Shown here piece by piece: positions 1 through 6,378 of a stretch of 15,297 nucleotides of DNA. Position 1 is the stretch's first letter. Every line of letters begins with the position of its first letter. Below the pieces are notes generated by a model. The model ran no database searches, was not told the DNA's origin, and worked only from the letters and a program-made list of their open reading frames with translations. The position numbers and the translations under genes are program-made. The stretch comes from Candidatus Heimdallarchaeota archaeon. GTDB lineage: Archaea; Asgardarchaeota; Heimdallarchaeia; Heimdallarchaeales; Kariarchaeaceae. The stretch lies in contig WAMJ01000268.1 of assembly GCA_015522385.1 (NCBI GenBank), forward strand, positions 1 through 15,297, written 5' to 3'.

Positions 1-89
1 GGGCAGAACCGGGTGTTCTATTCATTGATAAGATTAATGAATATAATAATACATATTACTGTGAAGAAATTGTAGCTACAAACCCCTGT
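1..89 (+). CDS. nrdJ: Class II ribonucleotide reductase, 5' exon (partial, runs off the window)
   Basis: Reading from base 3, 29 in-frame codons end in the motif ATNPC, followed by in-frame stop codons within the intron. The peptide ([16 protein letters not shown]..., ending EEIVATNPC) is the segment just before the NPCGEQ active-site motif of ribonucleotide reductase large subunits. The family's finger-loop radical cysteine is the last codon, TGT 87-89. The remainder of the protein is encoded from 908 in a different frame, so the two parts are joined by RNA splicing. The upstream part of the gene lies outside the window. The reductase converts ribonucleotides to deoxynucleotides, and phages carry it to supply DNA synthesis. 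The exon assignment is very secure because NPC and GEQ join without losing or gaining a residue. Confidence 0.93.
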
Positions 90-907
90 CAATTGGCAGC
101 ATAATAAAGTAATTTATTATGAAAACTATACTAAAAACGGGGAACACCCTTATGGGCAATCCCGTGCTAATCCAGTATTGGAGTGTGTAACGACTATGAA
201 TAAAAGAGAGTTAGTTAAATTAATAAGTTTTATGTCCACCTTTGATGGAGGTCTTTATCGGACTGGCAAAGGTAACGCTAGATATATACTAAATATGAGA
301 AAAGAAAATCTTGATTATTGTGAATGGGTAAAGGATACAATTTTAAATATTACTAACTGTACTATTAAGGAGAGAAAGGATTATAATACTGATGGCTATA
401 CTAGAAAAGTGCAAGTCAGAGTTGAAAGCCGGAATCACCCATTTTTAACAAAAATACAAGAAAGAATATATATTCAAGGGCATAAAGTTATTGATTTGCA
501 TATGCTAAAAATGCTAGATGCAGAAGCATTAGCCATAATTTTTATGGCTGATGGTGGGACATCCTTAGACACTCGCTTCAAGACCCCACATTGTAAAATA
601 GATTTACATACTAAAGGGTTTTCTGAGGCGGATAATTTAGCATTAAGTAAAGCAATATATGAAAAAACAGGGATAAGAACAAATGTACATAAACATAATA
701 AATATTTTTATCTCAATATTAAGACAGCAGACCATAAGCTTTTTGTCACTACTGTCTTGCCATATATTTTGCCTAGCTTTTTATACAAATTCGAACGTAT
801 AGCTCCAGCTTTAAATAAGTTGGATGATGAGATAGTCTGGACTGAATGGAAACATTCAGAGATTAGCAGAGATGACTAATCCCTCTAAGAAGAGAGTAAC
901 AATATCG
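90..907 (+). ncRNA. Group I self-splicing intron (subgroup IA-like) in nrdJ
   Basis: Splice sites: U89 pairs with G96 as the expected U-G wobble in P1 (86-89 with 96-99), and G907 is the terminal guanosine before exon GGC GAA. Visible pairings are P2 100-108/113-121 with a GUAA tetraloop, P3 126-131/797-802, P4 137-141/161-165, P5 147-149/154-156, P6a 171-174/179-182, P7 192-197/832-837, P8 804-811/817-824, P9 842-848/853-859 with a GAAA tetraloop, P9.1 861-866/876-881 and a small P9.2 883-886/891-894. The core string around 133-170 (AAACGGGGAAC, then CAATCCCGTGCTAA) closely resembles, from memory, the P-Q region of the phage T4 td intron. The insert between the P7 5' strand and the P3 3' strand is where IA introns carry P7.1/P7.2, and here it holds a homing endonuclease gene. 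Pairings were drawn by eye and not folded by program. Confidence 0.92.
196..879 (+). CDS. LAGLIDADG homing endonuclease inside the nrdJ intron
   Basis: The 227-residue product resembles the LAGLIDADG_2 type of intron-encoded endonuclease. Such enzymes cut an intronless allele at the insertion site, so that the intron is copied in by repair. Two acidic helix motifs are visible: a degenerate LISFMSTFDGG near residues 9-19 (D17) and LAIIFMADGG near residues 112-121 (D119). After the second motif come the family-typical IDLHTKGFS and VHKHNKYFYLNI segments. I chose ATG 196 over a TTG at 178 because the added residues would be coded by P6a/P7 and GGAG at 180-183 sits 12 nt before ATG 196. The start codon lies in P7, and the last roughly 28 codons run through P3', P8, P7', P9 and P9.1. 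The first motif has Ser in place of the usual first Gly. The acidic residues are kept, so the enzyme may be active, but this is inference. Confidence 0.88.
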   Translation: MNKRELVKLISFMSTFDGGLYRTGKGNARYILNMRKENLDYCEWVKDTILNITNCTIKERKDYNTDGYTRKVQVRVESRNHPFLTKIQERIYIQGHKVIDLHMLKMLDAEALAIIFMADGGTSLDTRFKTPHCKIDLHTKGFSEADNLALSKAIYEKTGIRTNVHKHNKYFYLNIKTADHKLFVTTVLPYILPSFLYKFERIAPALNKLDDEIVWTEWKHSEISRDD

Positions 908-1846
908 GGCGAACAACCTTTACCTCCTTATGGAGCATGTTTATTAGGAAGTTTTAATCTTGTTAAATATGTAAATGTAGAGAGTAAGAAATTTGATTTT
1001 GAATCCTTTATAAAAGATATCCCACCAATCATAAGGGCTATGGATAATATTATTGATAATACAACTTATCCTTTAAAAGAGCAAGAAAATGAAGCCAAAA
1101 ATAAGAGGAGAATGGGCTTAGGTATTACTGGCGTGGCTAATGCTGGAGAAATTTTAGGGATGGAATATGGTAGTGATACTTTCTGCTCATGGTTGGAAGA
1201 AGTTCTAACAGTTTATCGTAATACAGCATATAATTCAAGTATAGATTTAGCTAGAGAAAAGGGGAGTTTCCCTGCTTATGAGGAAGAGGAATATCTTCAA
1301 GGAAATTTTATCAAAACCTTGCCGCAAGGTATTAGGAGGAAATTGCGGAAATACGGTATTAGAAATAGTCATCTACTCTCTGTCGCTCCTACTGGGACTA
1401 TCTCTTTATCTGCTGATAATGTTAGTAGTGGTATTGAGCCTGTTTTCTCTCTTTTTTATGAGAGAACTATTCAAACCTTTGATGGCCCTAAAGTGGAGAA
1501 GGTAGAAGATTATGCCTATAGAAAATATGGGATAGAGGGTAAAACATCTGATAAGTGTACAGCACAAGAACACTTAAAAGTATTAGCATTAACACAAAAA
1601 TATATAGATAGTGCAGTTTCTAAGACAATTAATATCGATCCAGAGACTAAATGGGATGATTTTAAATCAATTTATTTAAATGCTTGGAAGATGGGTTGTA
1701 AAGGTGTAACCACATTTAATCCTAATGGGAAGAGATTTGGTATTCTGAATAAGATTGATAATGAGGGGGGAAAGAAAGAAACTAATGATTCAGGTGCTAA
1801 AGCTTGTTATATTGATGTAGAGACTGGTATTAAGAGTTGTGAGTAG
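908..1846 (+). CDS. nrdJ: Class II ribonucleotide reductase, 3' exon (C-terminal 312 residues)
   Basis: The exon begins with GEQPLPPYGACLLGS, completing the NPCGEQ active-site loop whose Glu acts in catalysis. It continues through RRMGLGITG (about residue 57), SVAPTGTISLSADN and SSGIEPVF (about 154-176), and GCKGVTTFNPNGKR near 275. These follow the beta/alpha-barrel core of the reductase large chain. The SADNVSSGIEPVF string and the C-terminal ACYID...KSCE tail with two cysteines point to adenosylcobalamin-dependent class II (NrdJ) rather than class I; I hold the class less firmly than the family. The final cysteines are likely the redox pair re-reduced by thioredoxin or glutaredoxin. Twelve codons upstream of 908 stay open from ATG 872, but those bases are intron, so 872 is not a real start. 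The gene ends 27 nt before the zinc-ribbon gene and is probably co-transcribed with it. Confidence 0.92.
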   Translation, partial: GEQPLPPYGACLLGSFNLVKYVNVESKKFDFESFIKDIPPIIRAMDNIIDNTTYPLKEQENEAKNKRRMGLGITGVANAGEILGMEYGSDTFCSWLEEVLTVYRNTAYNSSIDLAREKGSFPAYEEEEYLQGNFIKTLPQGIRRKLRKYGIRNSHLLSVAPTGTISLSADNVSSGIEPVFSLFYERTIQTFDGPKVEKVEDYAYRKYGIEGKTSDKCTAQEHLKVLALTQKYIDSAVSKTINIDPETKWDDFKSIYLNAWKMGCKGVTTFNPNGKRFGILNKIDNEGGKKETNDSGAKACYIDVETGIKSCE

Positions 1847-1859
1847 ATAATATAAACAT

Positions 1860-1864
1860 AGGAG
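1860..1864 (+). promoter_or_regulatory. Ribosome binding site of the FmdB-like gene
   Basis: AGGAG stands nine bases before ATG 1874. It supports a separate initiation after the nrdJ stop at 1846. Confidence 0.75.
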
Positions 1865-1873
1865 TAAAAAAAT

Positions 1874-2047
1874 ATGCCAATCTTTGAATTCAGATGTGCA
1901 AAATGTGATTATGAATTTGAGAGGATACAAAAGAGGGATGAAAACCCTCCACCCTGCCCTAAGTGTGGTTTTGGATCATATAAGAAAATAAGTGCAGGTA
2001 AGTTTAGACTAAAAGGGGATGGTTTTTATAAGGAGGGTATGAATTAA
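1874..2047 (+). CDS. FmdB-family zinc-ribbon protein, 57 residues
   Basis: A short ORF starting MPIFEFRCAKC carries two CxxC knuckles (C8/C11 and C28/C31) separated by a 16-residue spacer, as in the FmdB-type zinc ribbons. These bind one zinc ion and are found as small stand-alone proteins in bacteria and phages. The family name comes from a putative regulator of formamidase; the role in phages is not established. AGGAG at 1860-1864 lies nine bases before the ATG, a good ribosome binding site. The gene follows nrdJ by 27 bases in the same direction, suggesting a shared transcript. Its stop is five bases from the stop of the convergent lysis gene on the other strand. The C-terminal part (KISAGKFRLKGDGFYKEGMN) is the usual basic, glycine-rich tail of this family. 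Confidence 0.85.
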   Translation: MPIFEFRCAKCDYEFERIQKRDENPPPCPKCGFGSYKKISAGKFRLKGDGFYKEGMN

Positions 2048-2052
2048 TCCTA

Positions 2053-2403
2053 TTATTCTTTAATTCTCTTCCAAAAATAGAAAGAGACGATGACAACAAA
2101 TGAGGGCATAATGATAGTCTGTAGGATGTCTAGGATGTACTTTGAATAGACGGGGTCTACCTTATACATTGCTAGACCCAACCCTATCGTGAATGCCCAC
2201 ATACCAGTAACTATCAGGGCTACCAGTCTACGAGCAAGATTCTGTGGCTGAGTAGCTTCCTGATATTTTATGAACAATTCTACACCTAAACGAGAAGCCT
2301 CACTCTTCTCCTCTTCTGTGTAAACTAATTTATCCAATCCTTTAGAAATTCCATCAACTACCTTCTCTGTAGTTTTTCCACCACCAAATAGAAATTCAAA
2401 CAT
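2053..2403 (-). CDS. Holin-like membrane protein (GTA_holin_3TM type)
   Basis: This 116-residue protein has a short Gly-rich start (LFGGGK), a charged amphipathic segment (residues 20-58, with YTEEEKSEA), and two clear hydrophobic helices at about 60-80 and 91-111, ending in a basic WKRIKE tail. The layout and wording (ARRLVALIVTGMWAF) resemble the holins of three transmembrane segments described for gene-transfer agents and many phages. The likely role is to permeabilise the inner membrane or otherwise assist lysis. It starts three bases after the endolysin stop, at the end of the lysis block, and its own stop is five bases from the convergent zinc-ribbon gene. A second, unrelated holin candidate lies just upstream of the endolysin, so which one sets lysis timing cannot be read from sequence. 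It could instead be a spanin-like or antiholin partner. Confidence 0.72.
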   Translation of the reverse strand: MFEFLFGGGKTTEKVVDGISKGLDKLVYTEEEKSEASRLGVELFIKYQEATQPQNLARRLVALIVTGMWAFTIGLGLAMYKVDPVYSKYILDILQTIIMPSFVVIVSFYFWKRIKE

Positions 2404-2406
2404 AAT

Positions 2407-2715
2407 TTATTTCGGATCCCATTCTATATGTATATGATCTTTTTCCAATACTACATCATAATCTCTTCCCAAGAGGGTACGAAGATCAGAAGATGCTTGT
2501 AAGTAGGAAATATTCTCTGGAAGATTCCATATACGGATATCTATGGCATCCCCAGTATAATGTTTACTCCCCTTTTTATGTGTTCCATCCATGACAGAAG
2601 TAAGGACAACCCCCTCTTTTACATTATATGAAAGCCATAGCTTATCAGAGGCTAGCATTGCTAGAAAGATGGGATCTCTCACACCTTCTATTTTAACACC
2701 TTTCTTAATCTGCAT
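2407..2715 (-). CDS. Endolysin, M15-type zinc peptidase
   Basis: The 102-residue product is a single catalytic domain like the D-Ala-D-Ala carboxypeptidase / L-Ala-D-Glu endopeptidase (M15) endolysins. SKHYTGDAIDI supplies the zinc ligands His52 and Asp59, and EKDHIHIEW near the end gives the third histidine (His94 or His96) and the acidic catalytic residue. It would cleave peptide cross-links of peptidoglycan during lysis. No signal peptide or wall-binding domain is seen, so export would depend on a holin. The open frame reaches back to 2769, but I chose ATG 2715: it has AAGGA about 10 bases upstream, starts right before the conserved region, and overlaps the end of the holin gene by only 11 bases. 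The longer form would add 18 Arg-rich residues coded inside the holin gene. Confidence 0.85.
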   Translation of the reverse strand: MQIKKGVKIEGVRDPIFLAMLASDKLWLSYNVKEGVVLTSVMDGTHKKGSKHYTGDAIDIRIWNLPENISYLQASSDLRTLLGRDYDVVLEKDHIHIEWDPK

Positions 2716-2923
2716 TTGTATTCTTTTCCTTATCTTTTCCCAGCATCTTCTGAACAGTATCAGTCTCATAGATTCTAATACACATCCAGATTAATGTGGC
2801 AAGTGAGGCAAGACCGGATACAACCCCAGCCCATACACCTAATAATAGAGTAATTGCTGTACCATCTCCTACGTGTTTAACACCTTCTGGGATGTGTTTC
2901 ATGGCATTATGTAGATTTTCCAT
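2705..2923 (-). CDS. Small holin-like membrane protein, 72 residues
   Basis: A short polar N-terminus (residues 1-20) is followed by a long hydrophobic stretch (about 22-49, including LLLGVWAGVVSGLASLATLIW) and a charged tail ending KDKEKNTNAD. This single-helix or tight-hairpin plan with a lysine-rich tail, directly before the endolysin gene, is typical of phage holins that let the endolysin reach the wall. Its ATG shares an A with the stop of the 1151-residue gene (TAATG). A strong GGAGG (2933-2937 on the plus strand) sits nine bases upstream and is made of codons for the last residues of that gene, so initiation here should be efficient. The endolysin start lies inside its 3' end. Confidence 0.75.
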   Translation of the reverse strand: MENLHNAMKHIPEGVKHVGDGTAITLLLGVWAGVVSGLASLATLIWMCIRIYETDTVQKMLGKDKEKNTNAD

Positions 2924-5900
2924 TAACGTGAACCTCCACGACTACCAGAACGCCCACCAGAAGAGCGACTAAATCCCCTCTTCCTCCCCTCATTACTCAT
3001 CTCTTCTAGGATGGCATCACGACCTGGAGCTACAATTGTCTTACCATAATATTTAGCAAGAGGAGTTAAATCACCCTTCTCAATTGCTTTAGCAGCTCCA
3101 TGCCCTGTACGATATAGATCTGAAATAGCTGGACCTAATGTGGAAGCCGCTCCAAGGCCGGGGTCTTTAGCTACTGATCCCATCAGATCACCAATTAAAC
3201 CCAGTCCACCAATCATAGTAACACCACGAAGATACCTCTCTGTCATGGTTAGATCACGATCATCACCCTTTATCATCCTACGCAGCTCATCAATACCCAT
3301 TCCCAACCCTGCTGCCGGTGCAGAGTACCACAATAGAGGCATCACATTACCACGTAGAGCAGGTTTTATCACATTCTCTTTAACGAAATGACCTTGATGG
3401 AAAGCAAATGTCTTAAATTTCTTAAACAATTTTGCATGTGGACTTTGCCATGCAAGAGGTAATTGATCAGGAGTATTACGGAAATTGACCATATTTGAGA
3501 ATTCTAGACCTGCTCTCTCTATATCACTTACATTAGGATTACGATTTACTGGGAGACCAATCTCTTTCGCTTCTTTCAGAATCCTCTTAGCCTTACTCCC
3601 TTTTATAGAACCAGCCTGTACCTTTGCAACACGACGCATCACATCCTCTGCATATACTTTACCAATGTTGGCACCCAAGCGGCGCTGGAATTTCTCAACT
3701 CGTAGAAATCCGGTTATCTTAAGGAAACCTTCTGCAAATTTTGTTACGTGGCTTGCCTCACCTGCCATTTCCATCATTGTTGTCTCTCTAGCAGCACCAA
3801 TAGAGTCTGCAAAATGTTTCCCATCCTTACCTAGAGAACGGATTAGCCCCTTGGTAAAGTTGGCAAATGAACGGTATGGATTACCACTTGTCTTATTTAA
3901 CATATATGTGATACCATTAACGGATGCTTGTAGAGCATTTGGCATTTGGGCCATACCTAGTTTAGTTACTGTTTCATAGGTATCAACTACCTCATAAAAT
4001 TTACGAGCTCTATCACTAAGATTAACTTGCTGCCTGATTACAAAAGAGGCTTGATCACCAACCATAGTATAATATAATTGTCTGACCATTTCTGCATCTT
4101 TAGTCCCACGTTCAGCATGAATTTCATCAATCATCTTATTAGCAATGAAATCGGTTTGTAATACACCTTTATCATCTACTCTATCAAAGATACGTGCGAA
4201 TTCAATTCGACGATGAACATCTTGAAAATACTTACCCAGTACTACTTTAGGATCTTTAATTAAGAAAGGTTCAAGTAATTCCTCTGCTTTTGGGTGTAAT
4301 TTTCTAGCTCTCTCTAGATGAGTAGAACGACCATGCTTGGTCATAACTCTTTTGAGACCAAGAAGCTCAATGGCAGAATGCTCTGGGAGAGAATATACTG
4401 AGTTATTAACTTTAGCCACCTTCATAAATTTAGCAAGTAATTTTTTATCCTCCCCAAGAATAGAAGAAAGAGCAGCTTCAAATGTTTCTTTATCCATTTT
4501 AGAATTATTAGCCCACATTTCAGACCAAGCTTTTTTTCCGGGTCCAGTAGATAAGTAGGCCTCATCATATACTCGTGGCCAGTAACCTTTCTTAACAGCT
4601 TTCTCAATTAACTTTTGCCCAGCCTCTTTTGAGAATAGACCAACCTTTGTTCCTTGCTCTATAACAAGATTCAATTCTTTCCTAATTGCCTTAGCAGCTT
4701 CAACAATATGCTTAGGAGTATTCCTCGTCACTCTCTCTGTATGTTGGAGTAATCTTTCAACTCCCTTCATATCATCTTTGGAGAGGTGTGAGATATGGCC
4801 CTCTAAACGAGTCATCTGTTTACCAAATGCCAAATCAATATTTTGTTGTGCCCTCTTCATAAGATATGCAAGATGTCTACCGGGCTTACCAAATGATTTT
4901 AACACAAATAGAGGTTTACTTGCAAAGTATGCATTCGATGCAACAGTTGCAGCATCCTCTCTACTCCATTTACTAAGAGCACCTAATATCTTACCAGCAC
5001 TCTTATAGGGAGATAAACCAAGCAGAGCACCACCAGCAGCACCCTCTGGGCCACCATAATAACCACCTAGAGCAGCACCAGCAGAGGAGAGTCCCATACG
5101 GATAAGAACTTCCTCATTCATCTCACCACCCTGCTTCTGTGCCAATTTATTTATAATCTTTTCTTCCTTCTGAGCAGATCGGGCAAATGCACGAGCCATG
5201 ATAGAGTCGGGATGGGAGACATCAGAGATAATTCTTTCAATAGGCTTATCTGCTCCATCAACCTTAGCCGTCATCTTGAACTTAACAGCATTAGGTTCCT
5301 TCATTTGGAGCATATCAAAGCCTTCTTCAATTTCCTTCTCTTTCTTGTAGAAGGCAGTCATCTCCTTCTCTTCCCACATTTTTTGTTTCTGAGCAGCACG
5401 GGTAATTGCTGGAGTACTTTTTATACCCGGAACTTCTCGAATCTGCTTAGGAGGTACTTGTACAGGAGCATGACCCATCTTACTCGGGGGAGGTAGAAGT
5501 TTGGGATCTATGACTTTTGGAATTAAATCCTTATCTGTTAAGCGTGGAATATCTTGTATATATTCTTCTAATGTTTTTGTGGCATCCTTAAGAGCAAGAT
5601 CCTTATCACCAGTCTGTAGAAATTTAGAGGCAAAAGTCTCACCAATCTTACCAGCAGCTAGGAATACTGTTGGACCCATGACAGTAGCTAGAGCAGCCAC
5701 AAGACCAACCTCTTTAGGTTTAATCTCTCCTTCAGTAGCTTTTTGGTATGCCACCATATCAATAGATGCTAGAGGGGCAGAGACAGTAGCAACTTTAGCA
5801 CTCTCTTTTAGTAGAGTAGCACCAGAGGTAATTGCCTTATACTCACCCCAGAGAGGGACTGCCCAAGTAGATGGATCAATTAATACTTGTGTCGCCTTTG

Positions 5901-6378
5901 CAGCTACAGCAGCAGCACTTGTCTCATCTAACCCTTTCTTACGGATCTCCTGATTCATCTGCAATCTCTCTTTATGCTCCTGATCATTCTCAGGACGAGA
6001 TCCTATCGTATTCCCATCCTCATCTTTAATAGGAACAGCTACTCGGGCAGAATCAAAGAGAGTACGCCATGCATTTTGGACAAGCGCGAATGAATCCCCA
6101 CTCTTCAAATTAGAATAGTATTCTGAAGCAAAATCACCGATATCATCTAGGATAGAAGTTTCCTGTTTTTTCATCTGAGGACGATCTTTCCATCCTTTTG
6201 GAACTTCAAAATCGTTGGGATCTATATCCTCGATATCCTTTTCTACAGGTGTTTCGGGAGTGATTGGTTCCAGACTGTTGGGATCATTTAAAGATGTAAT
6301 CCTTGCCTGTTCTGCATCAACTTCTTGCATTGTCATCAGAGCAGATGGATCATTGAGTGTATTTTGTGTAATTGCCAT
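2923..6378 (-). CDS. Large internal/ejection virion protein, 1151 residues
   Basis: This is the largest gene, third in a run of three after the tail genes, where P22-like podoviruses encode proteins ejected with the DNA (the gp16 position). The N-terminal 60 residues are acidic, Asn/Pro-rich and probably disordered. Ala-rich hydrophobic segments lie at about 152-172 and 223-243, and a Gly/Ala-rich stretch with membrane-insertion character at 428-457. The middle and C-terminal parts are helical and basic, with a FKKFKTFAFHQGHF segment of the kind seen in large polyvalent phage proteins. The last 20 residues are a Ser/Arg/Gly tail. I see no confident lytic transglycosylase catalytic motif. The likely role is forming or crossing the channel through the cell envelope during DNA entry; this rests on position and composition. 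ATG 6378 overlaps the upstream stop (TAATG), with GGAAAG eight bases before it. Confidence 0.7.
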   Translation of the reverse strand: MAITQNTLNDPSALMTMQEVDAEQARITSLNDPNSLEPITPETPVEKDIEDIDPNDFEVPKGWKDRPQMKKQETSILDDIGDFASEYYSNLKSGDSFALVQNAWRTLFDSARVAVPIKDEDGNTIGSRPENDQEHKERLQMNQEIRKKGLDETSAAAVAAKATQVLIDPSTWAVPLWGEYKAITSGATLLKESAKVATVSAPLASIDMVAYQKATEGEIKPKEVGLVAALATVMGPTVFLAAGKIGETFASKFLQTGDKDLALKDATKTLEEYIQDIPRLTDKDLIPKVIDPKLLPPPSKMGHAPVQVPPKQIREVPGIKSTPAITRAAQKQKMWEEKEMTAFYKKEKEIEEGFDMLQMKEPNAVKFKMTAKVDGADKPIERIISDVSHPDSIMARAFARSAQKEEKIINKLAQKQGGEMNEEVLIRMGLSSAGAALGGYYGGPEGAAGGALLGLSPYKSAGKILGALSKWSREDAATVASNAYFASKPLFVLKSFGKPGRHLAYLMKRAQQNIDLAFGKQMTRLEGHISHLSKDDMKGVERLLQHTERVTRNTPKHIVEAAKAIRKELNLVIEQGTKVGLFSKEAGQKLIEKAVKKGYWPRVYDEAYLSTGPGKKAWSEMWANNSKMDKETFEAALSSILGEDKKLLAKFMKVAKVNNSVYSLPEHSAIELLGLKRVMTKHGRSTHLERARKLHPKAEELLEPFLIKDPKVVLGKYFQDVHRRIEFARIFDRVDDKGVLQTDFIANKMIDEIHAERGTKDAEMVRQLYYTMVGDQASFVIRQQVNLSDRARKFYEVVDTYETVTKLGMAQMPNALQASVNGITYMLNKTSGNPYRSFANFTKGLIRSLGKDGKHFADSIGAARETTMMEMAGEASHVTKFAEGFLKITGFLRVEKFQRRLGANIGKVYAEDVMRRVAKVQAGSIKGSKAKRILKEAKEIGLPVNRNPNVSDIERAGLEFSNMVNFRNTPDQLPLAWQSPHAKLFKKFKTFAFHQGHFVKENVIKPALRGNVMPLLWYSAPAAGLGMGIDELRRMIKGDDRDLTMTERYLRGVTMIGGLGLIGDLMGSVAKDPGLGAASTLGPAISDLYRTGHGAAKAIEKGDLTPLAKYYGKTIVAPGRDAILEEMSNEGRKRGFSRSSGGRSGSRGGSR
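2933..2937 (-). promoter_or_regulatory. Strong Shine-Dalgarno for the holin gene
   Basis: The minus strand reads GGAGG nine bases before ATG 2923. It lies within the final GSRGGSR codons of the preceding gene, so the same bases code for protein and set holin translation. Confidence 0.7.

Noticed and set aside
178..195. Alternative TTG start of the homing endonuclease at 178
   Set aside because: It lies in the P6a/P7 region of the intron, adds six residues unlike the family start, and has no ribosome binding site in front. ATG 196 has GGAG 12 bases upstream.
872..907. Reading the reductase as a separate ORF starting at ATG 872
   Set aside because: The first 12 codons are intron sequence, overlap the endonuclease stop and do not match the family. 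The match starts exactly at GEQ, 908.
90..907. Insert as an intein instead of an intron
   Set aside because: The frame from NPC runs into stop codons at once, no splice-domain motifs such as the terminal HN are present, and the exons lie in different frames. The RNA pairings support a group I intron.
1278..1505. 75-codon Leu-rich frame inside the reductase exon
   Set aside because: It is an out-of-frame shadow of conserved reductase sequence. The hydrophobic look comes from frame-shifted codons.
2065..2087. TCTCTT/AAGAGA hairpin near the convergent stops as a terminator
   Set aside because: It is inside the coding region, has an 11-base loop and only six weak pairs, and no U run follows on either strand.
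2716..2769. Longer endolysin start at 2769
   Set aside because: The extra 18 residues are Arg-rich, coded in the holin gene and not part of the peptidase domain. ATG 2715 has AAGGA upstream.
3140..5953. Several open frames of 73-164 codons on the plus strand inside the large ejection gene
   Set aside because: They are antisense to one uninterrupted 1151-codon gene with good start and stop coupling, and they show no family motifs.
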